A DNA stretch of 50,937 bases from the IMG/VR virus record IMGVR_UViG_3300050011_000306, positions 1 through 50,937 of that record; one strand, written 5' to 3'. Below are positions 36,931 to 45,347 of this stretch, piece by piece. This DNA is from a virus. The number at the start of each line of letters is the position of its first letter. Positions within the stretch are counted from its first letter, which is position 1. The notes below the pieces were generated by a model. That model was not told the origin of the DNA. It saw only the letters and a program-made list of their open reading frames with translations, and did not search any database. A program made the translations under genes and the position numbers.

Positions 36931-37698
36931 ATGAGCGCCACAGCATCAACGCTAACGCCAACCCCGCAGCCCGTAGGGCCGGTTGTAGTCAAGCCTGTAT
37001 CGACGCTGCCCGCATGGGTACAGAGCTGGGAGACCCTGATTAAGGCTCACGAGAAACTGATCATCGTCGCCATTCTGGCGTTCACGGCGTTTCATTTCTA
37101 CTCCCGGGCCATAGACGCTTGGGATCGTAGGGATTCGAAAGTGGCGCAAGTCGCCGCACAAGTGGTGAAGGTTGACGACACCACCACGAAGGCCGACACC
37201 GCGACATTGGTGGCCTTACAGAAGACGGTGGCCGCGCAGCAGATGCTGCTCGCGCAGCAGATCGTGAAACAGAAGCAGGTCACACAGACGCAGCAGGCAA
37301 CGGACGCAACATTGCCTCTCCCCGATCTGGGTGCCCGCCTCGCCTTGATCGCACAGCTAACTCCGGCAGATGTGAACTCCTCGCAAGTGCCGGGCTCGTT
37401 GGTTGTCTCCGCTCCGGGCGCGTTGAAGATTACGCAAGAACTTGAAACCATTCCGAGTCTCGAAGCCCAAAACGTGGCTCTGAACACAGAGTTGACGAAC
37501 GACGGCACCATCATTGCAAAGCAGACGCTGGTTATCGCCGATCTGAATACGGAGCTGACCGATGAGAAGAAGTCCCATGTCGCCGACGTCAACGCCCAAA
37601 AAGTCAAGACCAAGCACGCTTTCGTTCGAGGGCTCAAGATTGGCTTCGGCTTTGGATTCGTCGCAGGAATCTTTGGCGCTCATGCTGCCGGATACTAA
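36931..37698 (+). CDS. Membrane-anchored coiled-coil protein, 255 aa
   Basis: A Pro/Thr-rich N-terminus, a membrane helix (about 43-60, LIIVAILAFTAFHFY), long Gln/Ala/Thr-rich coiled coil (about 70-130), a second helical region (QELETIPSLEAQNVALNTEL), and a Gly-rich hydrophobic C-terminus (LKIGFGFGFVAGIFGAH). It could span the envelope as a lysis or injection protein; not recognised as a known family. Confidence 0.6.
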   Translation: MSATASTLTPTPQPVGPVVVKPVSTLPAWVQSWETLIKAHEKLIIVAILAFTAFHFYSRAIDAWDRRDSKVAQVAAQVVKVDDTTTKADTATLVALQKTVAAQQMLLAQQIVKQKQVTQTQQATDATLPLPDLGARLALIAQLTPADVNSSQVPGSLVVSAPGALKITQELETIPSLEAQNVALNTELTNDGTIIAKQTLVIADLNTELTDEKKSHVADVNAQKVKTKHAFVRGLKIGFGFGFVAGIFGAHAAGY

Positions 37699-38008
37699 GT
37701 ATGGGTACTTCGGCTGTGCTCATTGTGCGCGACCGAACAACACAATTTTCAAGTATTGCGAAGCGTGTAGGATAGCACGACGTAGAAGAAGTGCAAAGTA
37801 CGACAAGACCCCGAAGAGCAAAGCAGTCAATGATCGCTGGAACGGGAGCCTAAGACGAAAGCACAGTACCGCTAAATACGCCGTAGACAAAATGGTTGAA
37901 CGTAACCGTAAGAGCGTCACATGGAGCGGACATAGATTGAATCCAATACAAATGTTCTGCCGTTTGACGGGTATGACCGAAGAACAGTTGAACTTCCCAC
38001 GGAGATAA
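37682..38008 (+). CDS. Zinc-finger protein, 108 aa
   Basis: From MLPDTKYGYFGCAHCARPNN. CAHC...CEAC zinc pair (about 12-30) then Arg/Lys-rich region (RIARRRRSAKYDK) and basic helices. This N-terminus resembles zinc-ribbon ends of HNH genes, but no HNH core follows; it may be a truncated homing gene or a DNA-binding protein. Overlaps the previous gene by 17 nt. Confidence 0.5.
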   Translation: MLPDTKYGYFGCAHCARPNNTIFKYCEACRIARRRRSAKYDKTPKSKAVNDRWNGSLRRKHSTAKYAVDKMVERNRKSVTWSGHRLNPIQMFCRLTGMTEEQLNFPRR

Positions 38009-38009
38009 C

Positions 38010-38858
38010 ATGACGAAGAAAGTCAAGATTCAGACAGAGTTGCAGAGGGTTCAAAGTACGTTCCTCGAATCATCCCTTGATATCGAGCGCCCCAAGTCCG
38101 AGTTCCCAGAGTTGTTCGTGGAACTGGACGACAATCTCGACACCATCCAACTGGCGCCACTGTTCGATGTGCACATCGGCAACCCCTCATTCGACGAGAA
38201 ACTTTTCCTAAAGCACCGACAGTGGATCGCCGAGACCCCCAACGTCGTATCGTGGCTGGGCGGCGACATGATCGAGAACATCACTGCGGCCAAGATGGGC
38301 CACACGCCGCTCTCGAACGAAGAGCAAATCGAAAGGGCGACCGTGTTGCTGGCGCCAATGCAGCACAAGATCGCGTTCTCGCTCCCGGGCAACCATGAAG
38401 CACGCACGTACGCGGCCACGCACACCTCGACCGGCAAGAGGCTGGCCGACAACCTTCAGGTCCAATACTTCAACGACTACTGCTTCGCAACCTTTCGGTG
38501 GCGCGGCAACAACTTCCGTCTCCTGACCCATCACGGTGCAGGCGGCGCGCAAACGGCGGGCGCACAGCGTAACGCGGCGCGTAAGGAATTGTCGTGGGCC
38601 AAGCCGGACATCCTCTGGACCGGCCACCTTCACGCCACGCTGAACGATACGGTATACCTCACGGACTACGACCAAAGCACGGGCCGGGTTTACGAACGCG
38701 GTTGCGCTGTGATTATCTCGCCGAGTTACCTGAAGTATTTTGGAAGTTGGGCATCCAGCATGCGCATGACGCCGGGCCTTCGAGGCCTGTCGGTTTGCGA
38801 ACTGAAAGACAACGGAACTATTTTGATTGCATCTCACGCAAGGGGGAAGAGGCTCTAA
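38010..38858 (+). CDS. Metallophosphoesterase
   Basis: 282 aa. The calcineurin-type motifs are in order: PLFDVHIGN (D-x-H), LGGDMIEN (GGD), LPGNHEART (GNHE), LLTHHGAGG and WTGHLHAT (G-H-x-H). It binds two metals and hydrolyses phosphomonoesters or diesters; the DNA-metabolism setting suggests a nucleic acid or nucleotide substrate. GGAG site 7 nt upstream. Confidence 0.85.
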   Translation: MTKKVKIQTELQRVQSTFLESSLDIERPKSEFPELFVELDDNLDTIQLAPLFDVHIGNPSFDEKLFLKHRQWIAETPNVVSWLGGDMIENITAAKMGHTPLSNEEQIERATVLLAPMQHKIAFSLPGNHEARTYAATHTSTGKRLADNLQVQYFNDYCFATFRWRGNNFRLLTHHGAGGAQTAGAQRNAARKELSWAKPDILWTGHLHATLNDTVYLTDYDQSTGRVYERGCAVIISPSYLKYFGSWASSMRMTPGLRGLSVCELKDNGTILIASHARGKRL

Positions 38859-39421
38859 TGTTGATTCTAGCATTCGGCAACAAGGCGCGCCACGGCAAGG
38901 ACACAGCCGGTGAGGCCGTGGTCAACCACTTCATCTTTCAGCGCAGCATCCTGCAAAGGCACTATGGCGCCAAGCAGGTAAGGCCCGCAGCCATGTTGTA
39001 CAAGTTCGCGGACGCTCTCTACAAGGAATGTCGCGAGTTGCACGGCATGACGGAGAAGGATTCGCCCCTGCTCCAGCGAGTAGGCACGGCCCGCCGCTAC
39101 GAGAACTATGACTACTGGGCCGACAAGTGCTTTGCGCAGATTGACAGGGAGCAGCCAGACGTCGCGGTCATCACGGACATCCGCTACAAGAATGAGGCCC
39201 GGGGAGTCAAGGCCCGGGGTGGTTTCATCATCAACGTCTCGCGCATGAATCCCGACGGCACGCCTTACGTGGACCCGTCACGAGACGCCACGCATTCCAG
39301 CGAAGTGGACTTGGACGACTACTTGTTCGACCATTTTATCAAAGCGTACACGGGCGAGGTTGCCTTGATTCAAGAGCAGGCCATCACAATCGCCGAGTAT
39401 GCAAGGGGGTTGAAATCATGA
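38858..39421 (+). CDS. Deoxynucleoside monophosphate kinase-like protein
   Basis: 187 aa. P-loop GNKARHGKDTA (7-17) and a T4 gp1-like layout: FADALYKECRE, YWADKCFAQID, AVITDIRYKNEARGV, NVSRMNPDGTPY and ATHSSEVDLDDY. These enzymes phosphorylate dNMPs, sometimes hypermodified ones. TAATG overlap with the previous gene. Confidence 0.75.
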   Translation: MLILAFGNKARHGKDTAGEAVVNHFIFQRSILQRHYGAKQVRPAAMLYKFADALYKECRELHGMTEKDSPLLQRVGTARRYENYDYWADKCFAQIDREQPDVAVITDIRYKNEARGVKARGGFIINVSRMNPDGTPYVDPSRDATHSSEVDLDDYLFDHFIKAYTGEVALIQEQAITIAEYARGLKS

Positions 39422-40173
39422 AGCAGCGAGATTATGAGCCCGGCGAAATCATGGAAATACCGACCGCGACGAATCCGATGGTGGTCCCAAAGCAAGCCAC
39501 GGCGAGTAGAATAATTGACGGGAAGCCGATTGGTCAACGTCAAATCTTTAATTACGAGGACTTAGTGGTCCCAAAGACAGCCACCGGTTTCGTTCAAGAC
39601 GGCAAAGTGATCAAAGTGGGTTGTAGCGTCGATGTTGACAAGGCTTGGATTCAGACCGCTGGCGGCGGGATCTTTCACATCCTCGACCCCCGGCAGAACG
39701 AGATTCTGATCACGGATATCGGACACGCGCTCTCGATGATGTGCCGATTCACGGGCCACGTCCGTCGGTTTTACTCTGTCGCGGAGCATTCTGTTCTCGC
39801 TAGCCGGATCGTGCCGCAAGAGGACGCTCTTTGGGCTCTCTTGCACGACGCATCCGAGGCCTACATCGCAGACCTGAACCGGCCACTGAAACACTACACC
39901 GCCGTGGGCCCGACATACATGGGCGTCGAAGAGAAGATCATGAAGGCCGTTTGCCTCAAGTTTCATCTATCGGAGACGCAGCCCGAGAGCGTACACAAAG
40001 CCGACACGATGATGCTGTACGCGGAGAAAGAACAGTTGATGCCCGCCAAAGAATGGGGCACCAAGTGGAGCGAGGACCAAGTAGCAGCGGACGTGGAAGT
40101 AAGGTGCTGGGCGCCGGACGTAGCCAAGACGATGTTCATGCACAGGTTTTACCAATTGACGGAGCAACTTTAA
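39418..40173 (+). CDS. HD-domain nucleotide phosphohydrolase
   Basis: 251 aa. A ~95-residue N-terminal extension precedes an HD domain: RRFYSVAEHSVLAS, ALLHDASEAYIADLNRPLK and a later KADTMMLYAEKEQ Asp. This matches YfbR/HD hydrolases acting on dNMPs. With the kinase and polymerase it fits nucleotide pool control. ATGA-coupled. Confidence 0.8.
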   Translation: MKQRDYEPGEIMEIPTATNPMVVPKQATASRIIDGKPIGQRQIFNYEDLVVPKTATGFVQDGKVIKVGCSVDVDKAWIQTAGGGIFHILDPRQNEILITDIGHALSMMCRFTGHVRRFYSVAEHSVLASRIVPQEDALWALLHDASEAYIADLNRPLKHYTAVGPTYMGVEEKIMKAVCLKFHLSETQPESVHKADTMMLYAEKEQLMPAKEWGTKWSEDQVAADVEVRCWAPDVAKTMFMHRFYQLTEQL

Positions 40174-40183
40174 GGAGATAACA

Positions 40184-40537
40184 ATGCCAGTAATGGACGT
40201 GCAGGTTCGAACCATCAGCTGTGAGCAGTGCGATAAGACGGTGACCTTCAGTATGAAGGACCACCAGCAAGTCGTCAAGGATAACTCGTGGCTCAATACG
40301 TCGCGCGTCATCCAGACCGGCGACGGACGCAATTTCCTCTATTGCTCCGACGAGTGCGAGATCAAGGGCGTCGGAACGAGCAAGCACAACGTGCCGGAAC
40401 CCAAGAAGATCATCGAGACCCCGCAGGTTGGCGCCGCGCAGGCCATCAAGATCGCAGCACAGGCCGCGGAGCAAGCCAAGGCGGGAACGAAGGCCATCAA
40501 GGAAGGTAAACCCGCGTCACTGAAGGTCGTTCGATAG
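40184..40537 (+). CDS. Zinc-binding small protein, 117 aa
   Basis: Starts MPVMDVQVRTISCEQCDKTV; C-x-x-C at 13-16 pairs with FLYCSDECE near 55, a treble-clef-like zinc site. The C-terminus is Ala/Lys-rich and helical. AAGGAG site. Common phage hypothetical type. Confidence 0.6.
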   Translation: MPVMDVQVRTISCEQCDKTVTFSMKDHQQVVKDNSWLNTSRVIQTGDGRNFLYCSDECEIKGVGTSKHNVPEPKKIIETPQVGAAQAIKIAAQAAEQAKAGTKAIKEGKPASLKVVR

Positions 40538-40546
40538 GAGGACACA

Positions 40547-40819
40547 ATGGCGTCACCAGCAAGCGGCAAGAAGAGGGGTATGAGTGTCGAGACCGCGCAT
40601 AAACTATTCTCTACGTGCGGCCTTCTTTTGAATCCCAACTTCCAGACCATCCTCGAAGGAAGCGGATACGTTCTCGACGAGCTAGCAGTAGAGTCTATGC
40701 GCGCCGAAGCGGCTCTCGTGATTGCGAAGGACGTGGTTAAGGAAGCCGGATACAAATTTGACAAAGTTCTCAAAGGCGGTCCTGCGCCAGAGACACCAAT
40801 CGACACTTTGGAGGCATAA
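40547..40819 (+). CDS. 90-aa uncharacterised protein
   Basis: MASPASGKKRGMSVETAHKL, helical with LDELAVESMRAEAALVIAKD. AGGAGG site. Not recognised. Confidence 0.55.
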   Translation: MASPASGKKRGMSVETAHKLFSTCGLLLNPNFQTILEGSGYVLDELAVESMRAEAALVIAKDVVKEAGYKFDKVLKGGPAPETPIDTLEA

Positions 40820-41152
40820 ATGGCCGCGACCACAACGTACATGATTGAGTACATCGGTCAAGTAAAAGAGCCCCGGCCACCCAACTGGCCCGCATTCGTC
40901 CGGCAGGACGTAATTGTCGAAGTCGAGGGGATGCCGGGATTGAAGGTCGCAACGGAGACGCACTTGATTCATATCATGAGGGTCAACCAAGGGATGGTTT
41001 GTCGCAAAGATCCCGACGCGCCCTTGAACGCGGTATACGTTCCTGACGAGCAATTCTTTGTGCCTTTGCATATGATCCAAAGCATCAGTACTCGCACAAG
41101 GCGCATCGTTGGGACCATGCCGGACGAGAAAGGGAGTTACATAAAACAATGA
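40820..41152 (+). CDS. 110-aa uncharacterised protein
   Basis: MAATTTYMIEYIGQVKEPRP; beta-rich with VIVEVEGMPGLKVATETH. Ribosome site TTGGAGG lies at the previous gene's end. Stop overlaps the exonuclease start (ATGA). Not recognised. Confidence 0.55.
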   Translation: MAATTTYMIEYIGQVKEPRPPNWPAFVRQDVIVEVEGMPGLKVATETHLIHIMRVNQGMVCRKDPDAPLNAVYVPDEQFFVPLHMIQSISTRTRRIVGTMPDEKGSYIKQ

Positions 41153-41883
41153 TTCTCATGGGGTTTGACATGGAGACAACCGGGCTGGACTTTCAGAATG
41201 ACAGGCCCATCGAGGTCGGCGCGATCCTTTACTCCACCGGCCAGAAGCGTACGATGGAATCAACGGGCTTCCTCGTCAAGACTGACGTGGCGATCTCGTC
41301 TTTCATCACGGGCCTGACGGGCCTCACACAAGCAGCGGTAAATAAGTTCGGCTACGACAGTTTTGATGCACTCGATATCGTAATCGATATGATGAAAGAA
41401 GCAGAAGCAATCGTGGGCCAGAACGTGATTCGCTTCGACAAGCACATGTTGGGGGCTTGGGCGTCACGGCACGGTAGGACGGTTCCAGAAAAGTTGTGGA
41501 TCGACACTCGCACGGATCTCCCGGGAGTGGAGTCGAAGGGTTTGACGTACATGGCTGCGGATCACGGGTTCTTGAACCTGTTCCCGCACGGCGCGCTGAC
41601 CGACGTTCAGACGTGTCTCAAGATCGTATCCATGTACGACATCGATGCGGTTGTGGCAAGGGCCAAGGAGCCCATCGTAATCCTCAAGGCCCACACAGGC
41701 TTTAAGGATAGCGGGCTCCCCGATAATGCTTTGGCGAAGGCCCGGAAGTTTGGTTGGAATCCAACCTATCGGCTCTGGTACAAAGTTGTGAAGCAGAGTG
41801 ATGTGGCGGCAGAAACAAGCCACGGTGAGTTCGACGTATCCTTTGTCACGGATATCCCGGTCGAAAAGCTGTGGTATTCATAG
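41149..41883 (+). CDS. DnaQ-like 3'-5' exonuclease
   Basis: 244 aa. Exo I FDMETTGLD (Asp7, Glu9), Exo II VGQNVIRFDKHML, Exo III HGALTDVQTCLKI (H-x4-D), the DEDDh arrangement of proofreading exonucleases and RNase T. A ~60-residue C-terminal domain (AKARKFGWNPTYRLWYK) is also found in phage DnaQ-like proteins. Likely processes DNA ends or proofreads with the polymerase. Confidence 0.85.
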   Translation: MILMGFDMETTGLDFQNDRPIEVGAILYSTGQKRTMESTGFLVKTDVAISSFITGLTGLTQAAVNKFGYDSFDALDIVIDMMKEAEAIVGQNVIRFDKHMLGAWASRHGRTVPEKLWIDTRTDLPGVESKGLTYMAADHGFLNLFPHGALTDVQTCLKIVSMYDIDAVVARAKEPIVILKAHTGFKDSGLPDNALAKARKFGWNPTYRLWYKVVKQSDVAAETSHGEFDVSFVTDIPVEKLWYS

Positions 41884-41901
41884 CCAATAAAGGAGACTCA
41901 A

Positions 41902-42534
41902 ATGGCGTTAATCGTTGAAGACAAGAAAAAGGTGTACGAGAAGCCGGACTCGGGAACGTTCGTCGGCGTGATTGCTGACGTTGTGGACTTGGGACCGAAG
42001 CCCACGAAGTACGGGATCAAGAACAAGATCCGCATTGTTTGGCTTCTGGGCAAGCAGGCATCGGCTGGCGGCGGATATGCGAATGACACGGAAGGCAACC
42101 CATTTCGCGTTATGAGCAGCTTCAACGCCACGATGAACGAAGGCGGCGATCTGTTCAAGATGGTTCGCAGCATTTTGGGAACCGCGCCTCCGGCACCATA
42201 CGACGTGGAGAAGGTGTTGGGCATTTCGAATTTGCTCTTCATCGTCAAGGAAGAGGACGCGAACAAGAAGGGTACGTTTTACGCGAATGTGAAGGGCGTT
42301 CTGCCGCTGGGCACCGAAGCGGCACTGGCGATCCCGGCCACCTTCATTCGTAGCAAGGACCGTAAGGACACTCGTACGGCGGCTCCGGCACAGGCTCCTG
42401 CTGCGCCAGTGTCAAACATCAGTGCGAATCTGACAGGCGTGGCGACTGCGGGAACCCCCGTAGCCCCTGTTGCAACTCCGGCCCCCGCCGCAGTTGCGGC
42501 GCCTGCCGAAGTCGTGCTGGACGCAAAGTTCTAA
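41902..42534 (+). CDS. OB-fold-like phage protein, possible ssDNA-binding
   Basis: 210 aa. EKPDSGTFVGVIADVVDLGP and KNKIRIVWLL follow the pattern of a phage family with an OB-fold (P-x-G-x-Y/F-x-A-x-x-x-x-V-x-DLG...K-x-R-I-x-W-L) encoded near replication genes. The tail is Ala/Pro-rich (APAQAPAAPVS) and flexible. The ssDNA-binding role is inferred from context. Confidence 0.5.
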   Translation: MALIVEDKKKVYEKPDSGTFVGVIADVVDLGPKPTKYGIKNKIRIVWLLGKQASAGGGYANDTEGNPFRVMSSFNATMNEGGDLFKMVRSILGTAPPAPYDVEKVLGISNLLFIVKEEDANKKGTFYANVKGVLPLGTEAALAIPATFIRSKDRKDTRTAAPAQAPAAPVSNISANLTGVATAGTPVAPVATPAPAAVAAPAEVVLDAKF

Positions 42535-42540
42535 TGAATA

Positions 42541-42607
42541 GCCGGGAGAGCCTGCGTTCGACTCGCAGGAGTAACATTCGTCTAGCGGCTAGGACACCCG
42601 GCATTTC
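42541..42607 (+). ncRNA. Permuted tRNA-Glu-like element without acceptor stem
   Basis: In the gap between two genes, the order is: anticodon-stem 3' strand GCCGGG, variable AGAG, T-arm CCTGCG-TTCGACT-CGCAGG, linker AGTAACAT, a tRNA-Glu-type D-arm TCGTCTAGCGGCTAGGACAC, anticodon-stem 5' strand CCGGC, then ATTTC, which holds U33 and a TTC anticodon. The halves are therefore in reversed order and joined where the acceptor stem should be. No acceptor pairing or CCA is present. It may be a non-coding tRNA mimic or a relic. Confidence 0.55.
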
Positions 42608-42619
42608 TTAGGAGGCAGA

Positions 42620-42793
42620 ATGAAGACCCTTTATTGTTTGATCTGCGGGAAAGCTTGCGAAGCAATGGACTGCACGGACGGCATCATTTGCGACGACTGT
42701 CCGCTGCCGTATACAGGAGACTTAAATGAGCGTGAATCTGAAAAGGATGCTGTTCAGGCGAGTGATCCGAACGATACGGTTCAACCTTCTTAG
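42620..42793 (+). CDS. 57-aa zinc-binding protein
   Basis: MKTLYCLICGKACEAMDCTD then GIICDDCPLPYTGDLNERES. C-x-x-C...C-x-x-C treble clef-like. AGGAGG site. Overlaps the next gene by 68 nt. Confidence 0.55.
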   Translation: MKTLYCLICGKACEAMDCTDGIICDDCPLPYTGDLNERESEKDAVQASDPNDTVQPS

Positions 42794-43229
42794 GACGTAT
42801 CACGGCATCCTGAATGACGTCGAGTACTACCAACTGTGCTTGAAACTGAAGTTGCACCAGTACGTGCCGAAGTACTTCACTCGCACCGCCGAAGAGCACA
42901 ACGAAATTCGCTTGAAGATCCGGCGTCGCCAGAACGAATGTCAACACCTGAAAGGCGGCCATGTCCGCAGCTTGGCCTTCAAAGATTACGCTGTGACAGA
43001 TCATACTTACATCGACGGCTCCCGTCTTGTTCGCTGCATGATCTGTCGGAAGCGTTGGGCACCGGAGACCCGGGAGTGGACTTTGGCCCTCGAAATGGTT
43101 CAGCAAAGTTCGAACCGAGCGTCTTCATCGGAAGTTCCGATGCTCGTGACCGAGCACGATGAGACAACTGGTGCGGCACGAGGCTATCGCAGCGTTGCCG
43201 AGGCTCGTAAGGCCGGTATCAAGATTTAA
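42726..43229 (+). CDS. 167-aa basic protein with zinc site
   Basis: From MSVNLKRMLFRRVIRTIRFN; Arg-rich helices, then NECQHLKGG...VRCMICRKRW, a C-H...C-x-x-C zinc pattern, and a C-terminus with RSVAEARKAGIKI. AGGAG 7 nt upstream. Not recognised. Confidence 0.55.
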   Translation: MSVNLKRMLFRRVIRTIRFNLLRTYHGILNDVEYYQLCLKLKLHQYVPKYFTRTAEEHNEIRLKIRRRQNECQHLKGGHVRSLAFKDYAVTDHTYIDGSRLVRCMICRKRWAPETREWTLALEMVQQSSNRASSSEVPMLVTEHDETTGAARGYRSVAEARKAGIKI

Positions 43230-43257
43230 TACGCAATTTTTCGAACAAAAGGACACC

Positions 43258-45330
43258 ATGAACTTCCTTGAACGTGCGACGGCGACCGTCGCGAAGGGCG
43301 CTCCTGTCATCCGGCTCCGGCCACGTACGAAGATCGCGGCAGACAGCGATTGGCCCTCCCTCGCCACAAAAGATCCCGTAGTTCTCGCACAATGGAACGA
43401 AGAGTCACCCGAAGCCAACTGCGCCGCAGTAGCCAGCGCCACGCTGGACGGCGTGTGGTTCTTCGAGATCGACGACCCATCCGTGCCGGGGCGCATCGAA
43501 GCCGAGACCGGCCAGAAGATTCCCCTCACCTATCGTGTCCGCAGCCGTCCGGGGCGCGGCCACTATTACTGGAAACAGAACGCCGTATCCGTCGCCATGG
43601 GCAACGTGGCCCAAGGCTTCGTCAAGAACGGGGACTTCTCTGTTCGCGTGGATCGAGAGTACGTGGTCGCGGCAGGTTCGATTCACCCCATCTCAGGAGA
43701 CCCCTACGAGGTTGTTTGCACGGCGCCCATCATCGAGGCCCCGCTCTTTTTGACTGATTGGATCAAGGCCCAACGAATCGAGAAGGCCAAGATAGGAACA
43801 CGCCTGCCGGGAGACCCCAAGATTCCGCACGGCCAGATCAACAGTCATCTCGTCTCGATCATCGGGACGTTCATCGCCAAGGCCGTCCCTCAGGAAGCAG
43901 CCGAGGCCGCGATATTGGCGTGGACCCACGAGAACTGCGAGGAGCCGATCAACGAGGACAAGGTTCTTCAAGACGTGCGCGGCATGTACGGTCGGTATCC
44001 TCTCGGAAGTCTGATGAAAGACACAGTGTTGTTCGGCGACAAGCCTGCGGGGCAAACCGCATACGGCATCGCGCCCGCCACGCCCCTCGCTCCGCTCACA
44101 GAGGAAGAGGCTGAAGAGCAACTTGAACTGAAGCTGCCGCCCTATCCCATCTTCCCCAAGTGGGTGATGCTTGGCACCTCGATCTATGATGGGCTGGTAG
44201 AACCATTTTGCAGAGTCAACAGTCGGTATGAAGAGTACATGTTCATGCCCGCCATGGCCCTGATGTTGAATTATGTCGCCAACAAAATTCGCGTGGAGCA
44301 GAAGCAATTAATCCCGTCGCTCTTTATGGTCCTCATTGGCCGAAAGGGGAAGATCATCAAATCCAGTTCGGTCGAGAGCGCCATCGAGTATTTCAAGTAT
44401 GCGGGGATGGTCGAGCACGGTAACACCTCGATGGAGAACGCGAACAGCAAGGCTCTCGTGTGGGAGATCGGATCGCCCGAAGGATTGGGCCTTGAGATGT
44501 CGCGGCTCAAGTGCCGCAATGGAATTCTATTTTACGACGAACTGAGCACGCTGACCAATAAAGCTGGCATCGACGGCAGCACACTGACGTCCCGGCTACT
44601 GGCGCTCTACGAATCTGGCAAGTTCCAGAACCTGATCAAATCCAAGAAGGAAAGTTTCTCGTTCGATCCCGGGAGTTATTGCGTGTCTCTGATCGCGTGC
44701 TGCACCGACAAGAACTTCACCACGCACTGGTCAAAGTTGTCGGGCCGGTCCTCAGGACTCGATGAAAGGTTCTTCTTTTTGTATCAACCCGAGAAGTTCA
44801 AGGCTCTGTCCCCTCAGATTCATGTGGCGACTCAGGAGGGCGCGCTGATCACACGCAAGCGTGTGGATGCGGCTATTGCGCAAGGCGTATTCAAGATCGA
44901 GAACCTTACACCATTACAGGAAGCTATGGCAAAGGGCGTCGAGAACCGCGAAGAAATCCGGGCCGAGAAGTTCGCGTTGTATTTCGCCATTGACTTGGGC
45001 CGGGACGAGATCGACTGTGATTGCATCGAACGAGCCCTCGCGCTTGTCGAGTATGAGAAAGCTGTCAAGAAATATGTACAGACGTATGAAGCAACAACGA
45101 AAGAGGGCGCTGTGCAAATGGAATTGCGTCTTCTCCTAAAGCGCAGTGGTGGCGAAATGTCGATGCGCAACGTTACACGCGCGATGCATCCCGAGCGGGG
45201 CGGCACCTCGCTATGGAATCAGGCGTATCAAGGACTGCTCAAGAACCGCATCATCAAGGAAGTAGGCACTGGCAAGAGGGGCGACCCCAAGCGAGTGGTT
45301 CTTTTGCAGGACATTGAAGACGAAGACTAA
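43258..45330 (+). CDS. Primase-polymerase fused to helicase-like domain
   Basis: 690 aa. The N-terminus is a prim-pol domain: IRLRPRTKIAADSDWPS, VWFFEIDDPS (Asp72/Asp73), SRPGRGHYYWK (His102), DREYVVAAGSIHPISG. A linker region (about 195-300) leads to a DUF3987/D5-like ATPase-type domain (about 320-600) with LIGRKGKIIKSSS at the Walker A position and GILFYDELSTL as Walker B-like. The Walker A lacks the normal G-x-GK-S/T. It should prime replication at the fork. GGAC ribosome site. Confidence 0.8.
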   Translation: MNFLERATATVAKGAPVIRLRPRTKIAADSDWPSLATKDPVVLAQWNEESPEANCAAVASATLDGVWFFEIDDPSVPGRIEAETGQKIPLTYRVRSRPGRGHYYWKQNAVSVAMGNVAQGFVKNGDFSVRVDREYVVAAGSIHPISGDPYEVVCTAPIIEAPLFLTDWIKAQRIEKAKIGTRLPGDPKIPHGQINSHLVSIIGTFIAKAVPQEAAEAAILAWTHENCEEPINEDKVLQDVRGMYGRYPLGSLMKDTVLFGDKPAGQTAYGIAPATPLAPLTEEEAEEQLELKLPPYPIFPKWVMLGTSIYDGLVEPFCRVNSRYEEYMFMPAMALMLNYVANKIRVEQKQLIPSLFMVLIGRKGKIIKSSSVESAIEYFKYAGMVEHGNTSMENANSKALVWEIGSPEGLGLEMSRLKCRNGILFYDELSTLTNKAGIDGSTLTSRLLALYESGKFQNLIKSKKESFSFDPGSYCVSLIACCTDKNFTTHWSKLSGRSSGLDERFFFLYQPEKFKALSPQIHVATQEGALITRKRVDAAIAQGVFKIENLTPLQEAMAKGVENREEIRAEKFALYFAIDLGRDEIDCDCIERALALVEYEKAVKKYVQTYEATTKEGAVQMELRLLLKRSGGEMSMRNVTRAMHPERGGTSLWNQAYQGLLKNRIIKEVGTGKRGDPKRVVLLQDIEDED

Positions 45331-45347
45331 ACCAGAAAAGAGCGCAA

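Noticed and set aside
42541-42602. Ordinary tRNA closed by GCCGGG/CCCGGC as acceptor stem.
   Set aside because: The T-arm lies near the 5' end and the D-arm near the 3' end, so a normal-order cloverleaf is impossible.
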